From positions 1 to 10,481 of the forward strand of contig JAVHYG010000054.1 in assembly GCA_031119195.1 (NCBI GenBank): a stretch of 10,481 bases of DNA, given 5' to 3'. This stretch comes from Rickettsiella sp. GTDB taxonomy: Bacteria; Pseudomonadota; Gammaproteobacteria; Diplorickettsiales; Diplorickettsiaceae. Position numbers and translations under genes: made by a program. The notes beneath the pieces were generated by a model. The model was not told the DNA's origin, ran no database searches, and saw nothing but the letters and a program-made list of their open reading frames with translations. Each line of letters opens with the position of its first letter. Positions within the stretch are counted from its first letter, which is position 1. Positions 1-7,746 of this stretch are shown one piece after another.

Positions 1-180
1 CAACTACTCGATTCTAAACTAGAAAACATCTGCTCCACAACACGTCGGTTACTCAAAAAATATGGACTACCTATGTCCGTCGATGCAAAACGTAAATTTG
101 ATGCAAAACGTATTGCAGAACGGGAATACAAACGTTTAATCATGACAGACCAACGAGCTGATGAAGATGCAGGACTTTAA
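1..180 (+). CDS. 3' end of an unidentified gene (partial)
   Basis: Frame 1 is open from the first base to a TAA at 178-180, giving 59 residues of a protein that begins outside the window. The visible tail is strongly charged, with many Lys and Arg residues (RRLLKKYG, AKRKFDAKRIAEREYKR) and an acidic end (DQRADEDAGL). It is probably helical. I do not recognise the family. The reading frame is credible because it is open throughout, ends at a normal stop, and overlaps the start of epmA, as in a translationally coupled operon. It does not resemble the end of EpmB, the usual functional partner of EpmA. Confidence 0.6.
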   Translation, partial: QLLDSKLENICSTTRRLLKKYGLPMSVDAKRKFDAKRIAEREYKRLIMTDQRADEDAGL

Positions 181-1141
181 CAAAACTTGGCAACCCAGTG
201 CATCGCTTGAATCATTGCATATACGCGCTGATATTTTAAACCGTATTCGTCATTTTTTTGCAGAACGAAAAATATTAGAAGTAGACACGCCATTACTTTC
301 GCAAGCGACAGTGACCGATAAGCATTTACATAGTTTCCAAACAGACTACTGTTTTGCAAATCCCAAGCAAAAAAAAACACTTTATTTACAAACATCACCT
401 GAATTTGCGATGAAACGATTATTGGCTGCCAACAGTGGTCCTATCTATCAAATCTGTAAAGCATTTCGCAATCAAGGTGAATCAGGTCGCGTACATAATC
501 CAGAGTTTACGATGCTAGAATGGTATAGACCTGGTTTTAACCATCATGATCTGATGGATGAAATAGAAGAACTATTAACAGTATTTAGTTACCCAACAGC
601 ACAGCGTTTTACTTATTTTGAATTGTTTCAACGTTTTCTTGAGATTAATCCACACTACGCTACTATTAGACAATTAAAACAAACAGCTAAACGATTTGAG
701 CTCACCACGGACTTATTTAACATGGAACGAGATGACTGGTTACATCTCTTAATGACACATTATATCGAACCCAACTTACCTCATCATCCGGTATTTATTT
801 ATGATTTCCCTGCATCGCAAGCCGCGTTAGCGCGAATACGAGCAGGAGATCCGCCAATCGCTGAACGGTTTGAAGTTTATATAAAAGGCCTAGAGCTTGC
901 CAATGGATTTCATGAACTAGGTTCGCCATCGGAACAACGTCAACGCTTTCTCAATGACTTAAAACAACGCGAAAAAATGGCTTATAACACAGTTCCTATC
1001 GATGAACATCTACTAGCGGCATTAGAACACGGACTTCCAAATTGTGCCGGCGTCGCGTTAGGAATTGATCGTCTTATCATGTTAGTTGCTGAAAAAAACA
1101 CTATTGATGAAGTCATTGCTTTCCCCTTAAGAAATGCTTAG
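161..1141 (+). CDS. epmA: EpmA, elongation factor P beta-lysyl ligase (GenX/PoxA/YjeA)
   Basis: EpmA is a truncated class II lysyl-tRNA synthetase-like enzyme. It activates (R)-beta-lysine and attaches it to the conserved lysine of elongation factor P, which helps ribosomes through polyproline stretches. The 326-residue length matches the E. coli enzyme (325). Family marks are the opening WQPSAS (residues 10-15), LEVDTPLLSQATVTD (39-53), LQTSPEFAMKRLL (76-88), class II motif 2 around FRN...GRVHNPEFTMLEWY (102-122), and motif 3 GVALGIDRLIMLV (297-309). The N-terminal anticodon-binding domain of true lysyl-tRNA synthetase is absent, as expected. The start is ATG 161 or the in-frame ATG at 167, which better matches the usual distance to WQPSAS; both overlap the upstream gene. 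The motif 2 loop (FRNQGESGR) looks one residue longer than in E. coli (FRNEEMGR). Neither efp nor epmB is in view. Confidence 0.96.
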   Translation: MKMQDFNKTWQPSASLESLHIRADILNRIRHFFAERKILEVDTPLLSQATVTDKHLHSFQTDYCFANPKQKKTLYLQTSPEFAMKRLLAANSGPIYQICKAFRNQGESGRVHNPEFTMLEWYRPGFNHHDLMDEIEELLTVFSYPTAQRFTYFELFQRFLEINPHYATIRQLKQTAKRFELTTDLFNMERDDWLHLLMTHYIEPNLPHHPVFIYDFPASQAALARIRAGDPPIAERFEVYIKGLELANGFHELGSPSEQRQRFLNDLKQREKMAYNTVPIDEHLLAALEHGLPNCAGVALGIDRLIMLVAEKNTIDEVIAFPLRNA

Positions 1142-1220
1142 CGTAGGTTGCCATTTGGAACTTAGAGACATTCGATTAATGATTATAAGGACTACTTTAT
1201 TATCGATGAAAAATATGCAA

Positions 1221-4200
1221 TTAAAAACCTGTTCGTCTCATTCTTTCCAACCGTCTTTCTGCTCTTTCATGTAAATGGCCTTTTTTTTGCATTAAAGGAG
1301 GTTGATATGGATTTTGAAGCTTACTCCGCACCAATACATTTAATGCAAAAAGTGTACTTTGCATATCACTGCTTGCCGTCACGTTCGATATTCCCGTTCG
1401 AATGGATTGATAAAAATGATGGTCGTTTTTTTGCGTACTATTGGTTATAGCTTTGGGTGTATTCCATCCTAAATAGTTGTTTAATGATTTATTCTTTACT
1501 GTTTTAAAAAACACGGAACAACTTACCGGTTTACTGGGCATGGCGAAATGTTGATTCATTTTTATATTTGGCGTTCGATTACTTAATGCGCCACGTTGTT
1601 TATAAGCGTTCGCTTGTTTGTGAAACTTTTCTTGATTAACATGCAAACTGTTTCCAAGCTTAATATAAAAACTTTGATTATGATCGATTTGACTTCCACC
1701 TGAAAAAACACTCATCTTTTCTTTTTTGCGATTAGCTTGCTTCATCCCCTCTTTAGTAAGGGGTTGTTGATCAACCAAACGTTGTGTTGATTCATGTGAA
1801 CATCTATTCGCTTGATCACTCGCCTCTGGTAAAAAACAAGAAGTAATCCTCGATTTATTTTTACGTTTATGCTTATGACGTTCTACAGTTTCATTTTTAG
1901 CTATATAATCTTGTGCTCTTTTCTCTATCTCATCCACTTCATATTTATCTTGCTCGATTTTTAACGCTGCAGAACGCTTTTGACGACGTGATGAAGTGGC
2001 GGTAACTCGGCTAGTAGTTAAAGGCAACTCAATGACGGGCGGTTCTATAAAAAAAGAATTTTCTAGTGATATATTCAACTCTTGCTCAGTAAAAGTGCTA
2101 TTCTCAAGCAAACCTAAAATTGATTCATGAGAAGAAGTGCTATTAATTCCATGACTTGCTAACGCCCACCATATCTCATATAAAAAACCAGCCAAGTCTT
2201 CTTCTGAAAATACATCATTTAGTTGCACGTCATAATCTAAGACTTTAAATCCCGCTTCAATTTCCTTGATCAGCCCCATTAAAAGAGGAGATTCATACCA
2301 AGCGACTATTTTTCTTTTCTGTCTGCTTCGGGATCTATAAACAGCAAACGGTGCGCCCCAAACCGGCGTATTAGGTAGCAACCTTGTTTGATTTCTAGTT
2401 TGTGTAAAAAATTGTTTAACATCATCAAACTTTTCCGTCAAATAATTACCAATATTTGTAAAAAAGTCTTTGATTTTTTTCCAAGCATACACATTACCAA
2501 TCACTACATCTGGCCGCATTCTATGCATAGAATCAACAACATCCTTAATGACTAGCTCTTCACTTGAACATTCTCCGCGATCAATGCATTGTTTAGCTAC
2601 ATTAAATGCAATTTCTATCTGTCTTTCATTTGCACCCCGCTCTTTACCCACTTCAAGCGTGACGTTTCTAGCCAATACTTTAAATGATTCTTTGGTTTGT
2701 GCATCCACTTCTTTAGGTTCTGGATCTCGATTAATAAGCCATTGACTAATAATGTGCATTAAACCCATGCCAATTTCATATTGAGCACCCTGACGCATTC
2801 CAGCCCGATAACCTTGTCCTGTTTTTCTCCGAACATTTAAACCAATATGACGCAAACGAGTACTATAATCTTCTTTTTTGGGCCGCGCTGGATTAACCGG
2901 TGTATTTTTTAAATTATTTAAAATTCCGAGAAATTTTTGACTAAGAACACGCTGTTCAATTCCTAAAGATAAAATGCCGTTTTTAAATTGAATAAAAGAA
3001 GCTTGAGAGGCTTGATCATAATATTTTACAACAATGTTTTTAAACCCTGTATCTAGTAAACTTCTAGCAAATAATGTAAACACTGTATTAAGCGTATATT
3101 TTTGATAAAAATAATAGCTAAGGCTTACCCTATTTCGTCCATCAGAGCTTATAGTTTCCCTGGTAAAGTCCAGAGATTTGATCAGATCAGATTCATCAGG
3201 CCGATATCCCCAATAAAAATTTACCTCGCTTATGTGCTGCTCCAGGGTAAAAAGTGATTTCGCACCAAGAACATGTTCCTTAAGAAAAAACGATCGCTGT
3301 ACTCCGGATGACTTAGCAATGAACTCTATATCTTCTCGCGATATGACTCTTTCACTTATTTGTTTATTTTGGAAAAGAAAATAGGCAGCACAGTTTGAAA
3401 CAATATTTGCAGACGCTACAGCTCGTTTATGGCGCAAACCACATTCCAAAATAGAAGTTTTATAAAGTGCCCCTTCTAATTTAAGATCAATTTCAGAAAT
3501 AGCTTGTTCAACAAGTACCTGACCCAAATAAAAACTATTTAAATTACTTCCTCTAAAATCTCGTAATCCTTGTCGATAGAGATATAGAAAAGTCCGCTTG
3601 TTTAACTCAGCATCCAAAACAGGGAAAGGCAACAATTTTTTTAAAATTTGACCTTTTAAATCGCTAACACCTTTAAAATTACGAGTTCCATGTTCATAAA
3701 AAACAAATAATAAGTCAGCAGCCATTTCAACTTTATTAAATAAGGTTCCTTTAAGAGAGGATTCTTCAAACTTAACACCCTCTATAAATCTAACACGATT
3801 AAATGTAATATTATTTAAATAAGATTTTTTAGCATTAATCGAAACCTGCATTAGCACTTCATTCGTATTTTCATCTGTATTAGTTAAAAAAAAAGTCGAC
3901 GACGGACTAAAAACTGCTTCTGTTAAGTCCGATTCTATAAAATCGGCTCTAAACATGATGCCAGTAAAATATGCTTTTTTAAAACTCGTTTTGTGAAAAA
4001 TTAAAAAATCCTCCTCTTCATACATTTCCATATTGGTGATAATATTACATCCATCAAATATTTTAATGCCCTTCTCATTCAGATCCGCCAGCATAGCTAA
4101 CGTTAACTGACTTCCTTGTAAATTAGTTTTTTCATTTACATGGATTGGATACAAAGCGGAACCAATTAAATTAGTATTTGCTAAATTAGCTGATTCAAAA

Positions 4201-6137
4201 ATTACATTACGTAAATTAAGTTTATTTAAATTAACAGATTCTAAATTGGCATTAGAAAAATCTAAGTTCTGTAAACGATCTTTGATATCTGCATGTTGAA
4301 AATCAACAGCTTGCAGGTTAACCCCCGTAAAATCATAAATATGTGTTCGTATTAAAGCGTTAAATGACACAGTCGATAATTTAGCACCCTCTAAAGAAAG
4401 TGTTACATATTCTGAACCTAACAGACTTCTAAATTCTACTTGTCTTAGATCGGTTTTTTTAAAAGAAACATAACTCAAGCCTCTCCAAAATTTTGCACCT
4501 GCAAGTTCTGCTTCATCAAATCGCACATAAGCCATAGATTGAAAAAAGCTTGTTTGTTTTAAATTAAGTTTAGAAAAATCAATTCCATCTAAATAATTCA
4601 ATTGATTTAATTCATAAAATTTACATCCATTAAAATTTTTAAAGCCATTTTCAATGAGTTGTTTAATTAATACCTTGGTAATGCTTAAACCTTCCTGCTT
4701 TGCGTTAAAATCATAATTGCCTGGTTCATCTTGCAATGATATACCCATAAATTGTGTTCTAAAGTCATTTTTAAAAATTCCTTTTGTCACCATAGTACGA
4801 ATAAAATCATCTCCGTTTTTTTTTAGAAATAATTCTTTTTCACTTTTAAATTTTAGGTTATTTAATAATTCTAAAAATAGCTTAGGAGAATCACGTTTTT
4901 TTATCAGTGAAACAGCGTACTCCATAGACACCCATGCTAAAAAAGATTCCTGCTCCTTTTTTGGACTGTTTTTCACTACAAAAATTAAATCTTCAACTGT
5001 TTTAATAAAAAAATTAAATGGAAACGGCCGTATTGCCATACTATTTTCATGACTCTGTTTTTGTAAATAGTTAAGTTTATTAAAACGTTCTTCCTTTGTG
5101 AGTTGTAAAAAAGTTTTTCTTTCTTCATCAATCCAAAACCAAGTTAGTTCAATCGCTGAAGAAAATTTTCGATAGGGTAACAAACCATGGGCTACAGTTA
5201 AGGTATCCATATTTTCTTTGTGAAACCAACCTTGTTTTATTAAACGCTCCGTTATGGTTATTTTTAAATAATCACTGCTTTTTAACTGACCTTCTGTGGA
5301 AATAATCTCGTCTAACCCTACTTTTTTAGATGTAAACCAAGGATCTTCTCCTAATAAATTTAATTTGTTCAATATTCTGTCCATTTTTTCGGAATAATCC
5401 AAATCATCTGACATAATAGACTGAAAATTTTCATGTAATTTATCACTAAGAAAACTAACTAAATTTTTTGCAGTCAGGACTTTTTCGAGATGAATTATGT
5501 AATGATTTACGATTATCGCTTTATCTTCCGAAGGTATTCCTTTCCCAAACTCAATGGCTCCCTCATCGACCACGTTATCGATAGGAAATCCATGCTCTTT
5601 TGCTTTTAATAATAAATAATTATTCGCATGCAAACCATTATATTGTTCGGAACAATCAGATGTTTTGCAAAGCAACTCTTGATATGAATAGGGCATAGCA
5701 AAAGGACGTTGCGTTGCTACGCTACGAGCTATGTCACTAAGATGCGAACGTATCCAGTATCGAATCTGTTGCCTACCCGCTATATTTTCTTGCAAATGAA
5801 ATGCAGCATTTACAATTCGCGAATAACAGCCATTAATACATTTTTCTAATTCTTTATCGGCCAATAGATTTGTAATTACTGTTTTACGAATAGATAAATC
5901 AATTTGTGGATCATCCAATAATACCGCTATTTTTTCTAAACATTTTTTTCCATCGGCGTAGAGTAAAGTAATTCTATCTGAAGGCAAGGTTAATTTTTGT
6001 TTAAAAGTCGCTAAAGTATCCGCCTCTTCAATGTTATTCAGTTCTACCCAGTGTTTAATTTTATCGAGCGTAGATCCTAATTCTTGTTGTAATACGGCAT
6101 ACTCTGGTGTATTGATAAACGCCATTAAATCGGGCAA
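1221..6137 (-). CDS. Giant pentapeptide-repeat protein, putative secreted/effector-type protein
   Basis: The frame encodes 1638 residues from a TTG at 6137; the next in-frame ATG is at 6125. Residues 1-480 are helical with no family I recognise. Residues about 505-680 and 715-805 hold degenerate pentapeptide repeats (for example FSNANLESVNLNKLNLRNV and FESANLANTNLIGS), a right-handed quadrilateral beta-helix fold. A helix-plus-Gly-Phe motif recurs at 488-507, 681-699, 808-827 and 849-866 (for example YRQGLRDFRGSNL). Residues 1090-1330 are mixed helical. Two RQKR sites occur at 1272-1275 and 1385-1388. The tail (1400-1638) is basic, including HKHKRKNKSR at 1421-1430. I see no Sec signal peptide or membrane segment and no catalytic motif. 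Size, repeats and context suggest a host-interacting type IV effector or toxin-like protein, which is inference. Neither TTG nor ATG start has a ribosome site; the frame stays open upstream to a stop at 6324-6326, so the real protein is probably longer (see 6138-6298). The gene converges on epmA with 79 bases between and no clear terminator. Confidence 0.85.
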   Translation of the reverse strand: MPDLMAFINTPEYAVLQQELGSTLDKIKHWVELNNIEEADTLATFKQKLTLPSDRITLLYADGKKCLEKIAVLLDDPQIDLSIRKTVITNLLADKELEKCINGCYSRIVNAAFHLQENIAGRQQIRYWIRSHLSDIARSVATQRPFAMPYSYQELLCKTSDCSEQYNGLHANNYLLLKAKEHGFPIDNVVDEGAIEFGKGIPSEDKAIIVNHYIIHLEKVLTAKNLVSFLSDKLHENFQSIMSDDLDYSEKMDRILNKLNLLGEDPWFTSKKVGLDEIISTEGQLKSSDYLKITITERLIKQGWFHKENMDTLTVAHGLLPYRKFSSAIELTWFWIDEERKTFLQLTKEERFNKLNYLQKQSHENSMAIRPFPFNFFIKTVEDLIFVVKNSPKKEQESFLAWVSMEYAVSLIKKRDSPKLFLELLNNLKFKSEKELFLKKNGDDFIRTMVTKGIFKNDFRTQFMGISLQDEPGNYDFNAKQEGLSITKVLIKQLIENGFKNFNGCKFYELNQLNYLDGIDFSKLNLKQTSFFQSMAYVRFDEAELAGAKFWRGLSYVSFKKTDLRQVEFRSLLGSEYVTLSLEGAKLSTVSFNALIRTHIYDFTGVNLQAVDFQHADIKDRLQNLDFSNANLESVNLNKLNLRNVIFESANLANTNLIGSALYPIHVNEKTNLQGSQLTLAMLADLNEKGIKIFDGCNIITNMEMYEEEDFLIFHKTSFKKAYFTGIMFRADFIESDLTEAVFSPSSTFFLTNTDENTNEVLMQVSINAKKSYLNNITFNRVRFIEGVKFEESSLKGTLFNKVEMAADLLFVFYEHGTRNFKGVSDLKGQILKKLLPFPVLDAELNKRTFLYLYRQGLRDFRGSNLNSFYLGQVLVEQAISEIDLKLEGALYKTSILECGLRHKRAVASANIVSNCAAYFLFQNKQISERVISREDIEFIAKSSGVQRSFFLKEHVLGAKSLFTLEQHISEVNFYWGYRPDESDLIKSLDFTRETISSDGRNRVSLSYYFYQKYTLNTVFTLFARSLLDTGFKNIVVKYYDQASQASFIQFKNGILSLGIEQRVLSQKFLGILNNLKNTPVNPARPKKEDYSTRLRHIGLNVRRKTGQGYRAGMRQGAQYEIGMGLMHIISQWLINRDPEPKEVDAQTKESFKVLARNVTLEVGKERGANERQIEIAFNVAKQCIDRGECSSEELVIKDVVDSMHRMRPDVVIGNVYAWKKIKDFFTNIGNYLTEKFDDVKQFFTQTRNQTRLLPNTPVWGAPFAVYRSRSRQKRKIVAWYESPLLMGLIKEIEAGFKVLDYDVQLNDVFSEEDLAGFLYEIWWALASHGINSTSSHESILGLLENSTFTEQELNISLENSFFIEPPVIELPLTTSRVTATSSRRQKRSAALKIEQDKYEVDEIEKRAQDYIAKNETVERHKHKRKNKSRITSCFLPEASDQANRCSHESTQRLVDQQPLTKEGMKQANRKKEKMSVFSGGSQIDHNQSFYIKLGNSLHVNQEKFHKQANAYKQRGALSNRTPNIKMNQHFAMPSKPVSCSVFFKTVKNKSLNNYLGWNTPKAITNSTQKNDHHFYQSIRTGISNVTASSDMQSTLFALNVLVRSKLQNPYQPPLMQKKGHLHERAERRLERMRRTGF

Positions 6138-6298
6138 TGTGTGTGAATTTTGGTAATATACTGGAGCTATATTCGCAGATAAATTTGGATATAATTTTCT
6201 TTTGATTTGTATATCGAGTACTTCTCCCTCGTTTCTATCTTCGCCACCCCATGCATCCCCCGAAAAAAAAATTCTGTTAGAAGAGGATCTTTTGGCAT
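6138..6298 (-). other. Probable true 5' coding end of the giant gene, reached only by a frameshift
   Basis: An ATG at 6298-6296 follows a good ribosome site and reads MPKDPLLTEFFF, then enters nine T (coding strand, 6271-6263) followed by C and five G. In its own frame it runs only 43 codons to a TAG at 6169-6167. The frame of the giant protein is open across the same bases. A -1 slip at the end of the T run, or one extra T, joins MPKDPLLTEFFF to SGDAWGGEDRNEGEV and on into the giant protein, adding 54 residues for a total near 1692. A lost base in the assembly, transcriptional slippage on the T run, ribosomal frameshifting and a real inactivating mutation all fit. Confidence 0.6.
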
Positions 6299-6307
6299 AA
6301 AAACATA

Positions 6308-6313
6308 CTCCTT
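6308..6313 (-). promoter_or_regulatory. Shine-Dalgarno AAGGAG before ATG 6298
   Basis: On the - strand AAGGAG lies nine bases before the ATG at 6298-6296. It is the only strong ribosome site in the 359-base gap between pncA and the start called for the giant gene. This decides that translation probably starts here and not at TTG 6137. Confidence 0.7.
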
Positions 6314-6395
6314 TTTTCTTATTTTAGTTTCGTGTAATGAAATTATTGAATACGTTACTAAAACACTTCCTATCTTGACAAGCAGACTCTATATT

Positions 6396-6423
6396 AAGTT
6401 ATTCATTACTATTTTTATGTCAA
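6396..6423 (-). promoter_or_regulatory. Candidate sigma70 promoter for the giant gene
   Basis: A perfect -35 TTGACA (6423-6418) is followed after 16 bases by TAACTT (6401-6396), which keeps the first, second and last bases of the -10 consensus. A better -10 word, TAATAT (6396-6391), is 21 bases away, which is too far. The transcript would have a leader of about 90 bases before ATG 6298. The -35 touches the T run of the preceding terminator, a common compact arrangement. Confidence 0.4.
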
Positions 6424-6466
6424 AAAATCTATCTATAGCATAGTAAACGTCATCATTATGCTAGAT
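6422..6466 (-). terminator. Candidate Rho-independent terminator after pncA
   Basis: On the - strand, ATCTAGCATA (6466-6457) can pair with TATGCTATAGAT (6442-6431), leaving a two-base bulge and a 14-base loop. AGA and six T (6427-6422) follow. It lies about 30 bases past the pncA stop. The stem is AT-rich and therefore weak, so termination may be partial. Confidence 0.5.
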
Positions 6467-6496
6467 GATAACATTCACTAATAAATCAATTTAAAA

Positions 6497-7135
6497 TTAA
6501 GAAATGAGAATAAATTTTCTAAAAACGTCAGCACTTTGGATAATGTGCGCGCCAGCTCTTTGCATCTCTTGAATAGCTACTGCACTATCCTCTTTATTTA
6601 AATTAACGCCTCGACAAGCATCTTGAATAAGGTAGGTTTTAAAACCAAGCTGACACGCATCTAATACAGTATATTTAACACAATAATCTAACGCTAATCC
6701 CATGATATACAAAATCCTTATCTGCTGCGTCATCAAATAATCGTCTAAACCCGTTGATTTTCTATGAGCATTGTCAAAAAAAGCACTATAACTGTCGATA
6801 GTCGAATCAGAACCTTTCTGAAATATTTTCGTTACACGATCCATCTTTAGCGATTTAACAAAATCAGCACCCATTGTTCCCTGTACACAATGGATTGGCC
6901 ACAAAATTTGGGATAAACCACTAAGTTCGATACGATCTCCCGGCAATAAACCAGGATGATTAGCTGCAAAACTACCATGATCGTTAGGATGCCAATCTTG
7001 AGTCGCGATTATGCATTCAAAATAGGCTTGTAATATATTAGCTAAAGGAATAACTTCATCACCACAAGGAACAGGTAATACCCCTGTTGGCATAAAATCA
7101 TTTTGCAAATCCACTAAAATCAATGCTCTCTTCAT
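6497..7135 (-). CDS. pncA: PncA, nicotinamidase/pyrazinamidase
   Basis: PncA hydrolyses nicotinamide to nicotinate and ammonia in the cytoplasm, the first step of NAD salvage through nicotinate. The 212 residues match the E. coli length (213). Catalytic residues by family alignment are Asp9 (VDLQNDF), Lys107 (FQKGSD) and Cys152 (GLALDYCVKYT). Metal ligands are Asp47, His49 and His53 (TQDWHPNDHGSF) and His82 (WPIHCVQGTMGADF). The DSYSAFFDN and DACRGVN blocks are also present. One small oddity is Leu in place of the usual Thr in GLATDYCV. The product feeds PncB, encoded at 7882-9366 on the same strand. There is no Shine-Dalgarno before ATG 7135; a MITE-like element ends ten bases upstream, so expression may come from the upstream toxin-antitoxin genes or from within the element. 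A candidate terminator follows. Confidence 0.96.
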   Translation of the reverse strand: MKRALILVDLQNDFMPTGVLPVPCGDEVIPLANILQAYFECIIATQDWHPNDHGSFAANHPGLLPGDRIELSGLSQILWPIHCVQGTMGADFVKSLKMDRVTKIFQKGSDSTIDSYSAFFDNAHRKSTGLDDYLMTQQIRILYIMGLALDYCVKYTVLDACQLGFKTYLIQDACRGVNLNKEDSAVAIQEMQRAGAHIIQSADVFRKFILIS

Positions 7136-7144
7136 AGTTAAATT

Positions 7145-7225
7145 TAGGGCATGTTGACAATTGCACGATGGTGGGTAAAAAGAATTGTTTTTCTATCATC
7201 CTAGCACAATGGTTAACACGCCCTA
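7145..7225. mobile_element. MITE-like element, 81 bp with terminal inverted repeats
   Basis: The left end TAGGGCATGTTGACAATTG and the reverse complement of the right end, TAGGGCGTGTTAACCATTG, match at 16 of 19 positions. Partial matches continue inward (GATGGTGGG against GATGATAGA). Both ends begin with TA, which may be the target duplication (Tc1/mariner-IS630 style), leaving a 77-bp core. No protein is encoded. It lies between the toxin stop and the pncA start. Removing it with one TA would leave the toxin ending in TAA with the pncA ATG eight bases later. Other readings are a regulatory hairpin or the remains of a larger insertion sequence. Confidence 0.55.
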
Positions 7226-7504
7226 ACTATTTTTTCGTTTAAATTTTTTATATACCTCGTTATCATTGCGCTTTCCAATAAAAGCAATAATTAAAATATT
7301 TTTCTCTGAATCTATTCGGTAAACAACCCTATATTCACCTATATCTACTCGATAATAGTCAGAGACCCCTTTTAATTTTTTTGAATCTTGTGGAAATGGA
7401 CTTTCTCTCAAAGATTCAATAGTCATTGCTATCTGTCTTCCATGTTTAATGGATAGCTGCTCCAGAAATTTTAAAGCGCTTCTAGAAAGGCTAATCCTTA
7501 GCAT
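7223..7504 (-). CDS. RelE/ParE-family toxin of a toxin-antitoxin pair
   Basis: This is a 93-residue protein of the RelE type, usually an mRNA interferase that cuts mRNA on the ribosome and stops translation until the antitoxin returns. Family features are the helical start LSRSALKFLEQL, the basic KKLKG (42-46), YYRVDIGEYRVVYRID (50-65), and the C-terminal FIGKRNDNEVYKKF (75-88). Lys42/43/45, Arg52, Arg59, Arg79 and Tyr85 are in the region of the RelE active-site residues, so it looks intact. It starts 14 bases inside the antitoxin gene and has no ribosome site of its own, so translation should be coupled. Its stop codon is formed at the edge of the MITE-like element. A ParE-type gyrase poison is the alternative, but the GKRNDNEVY ending favours RelE. 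Confidence 0.9.
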   Translation of the reverse strand: MLRISLSRSALKFLEQLSIKHGRQIAMTIESLRESPFPQDSKKLKGVSDYYRVDIGEYRVVYRIDSEKNILIIAFIGKRNDNEVYKKFKRKNS

Positions 7505-7745
7505 GGCGTAGTGACTTTAAAAAATTTTCGCTTTCTTCTTCGCTTACAAGCCCTTCTATTTCTGAAACCTTAGCTAACATTTCCCATAATTTATCTTGAG
7601 CATTTTCTAATAATTGATATTCTTTTATGGATAATACGACAACAACAGGCCTCCCCTTTTTTTTAATAAGTACATTTTGGATTTGAGCCGCGTCGAGTAG
7701 ACGACCAAACTCATTTTTTGCTTCTCTAGCTCCTAGTGTTAACAT
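7491..7745 (-). CDS. Phd/YefM-family antitoxin
   Basis: This is an 84-residue antitoxin with the N-terminal Phd/YefM DNA-binding signature: AREAKNEFGRLLDAAQ (7-22), then VLIKKKGRPVVVVLSIKEY (25-43). The acidic C-terminal half (about 50-84, EIEGLVSEEESENFLKSL) would wrap and neutralise the toxin. Antitoxins of this family normally bind their own promoter, and repression is tighter with toxin bound. The ATG at 7745 follows GAGG (7755-7752) with a six-base spacing, and a good promoter lies just upstream. Its end overlaps the toxin start by 14 bases, the normal order for this family. Confidence 0.9.
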   Translation of the reverse strand: MLTLGAREAKNEFGRLLDAAQIQNVLIKKKGRPVVVVLSIKEYQLLENAQDKLWEMLAKVSEIEGLVSEEESENFLKSLRHAKD

Positions 7746-7746
7746 G

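Noticed and set aside
1142..1220. Possible bidirectional terminator between epmA and the giant gene
   Set aside because: Only weak imperfect pairing (TCGATTAAT with ATTATCGA) and no proper T run; not enough to call.
2470..2745. 91-codon + strand open frame inside the giant gene
   Set aside because: Antisense shadow of the giant reading frame, Ser/Thr/Leu-rich, with no independent support; the same applies to 4717-5052.
6207..6443. 78-codon open frame on the + strand in the gap between the giant gene and pncA
   Set aside because: It lies opposite the probable 5' coding end of the giant gene, the promoter and the terminator; it has a biased composition, no ribosome site and no recognisable family.
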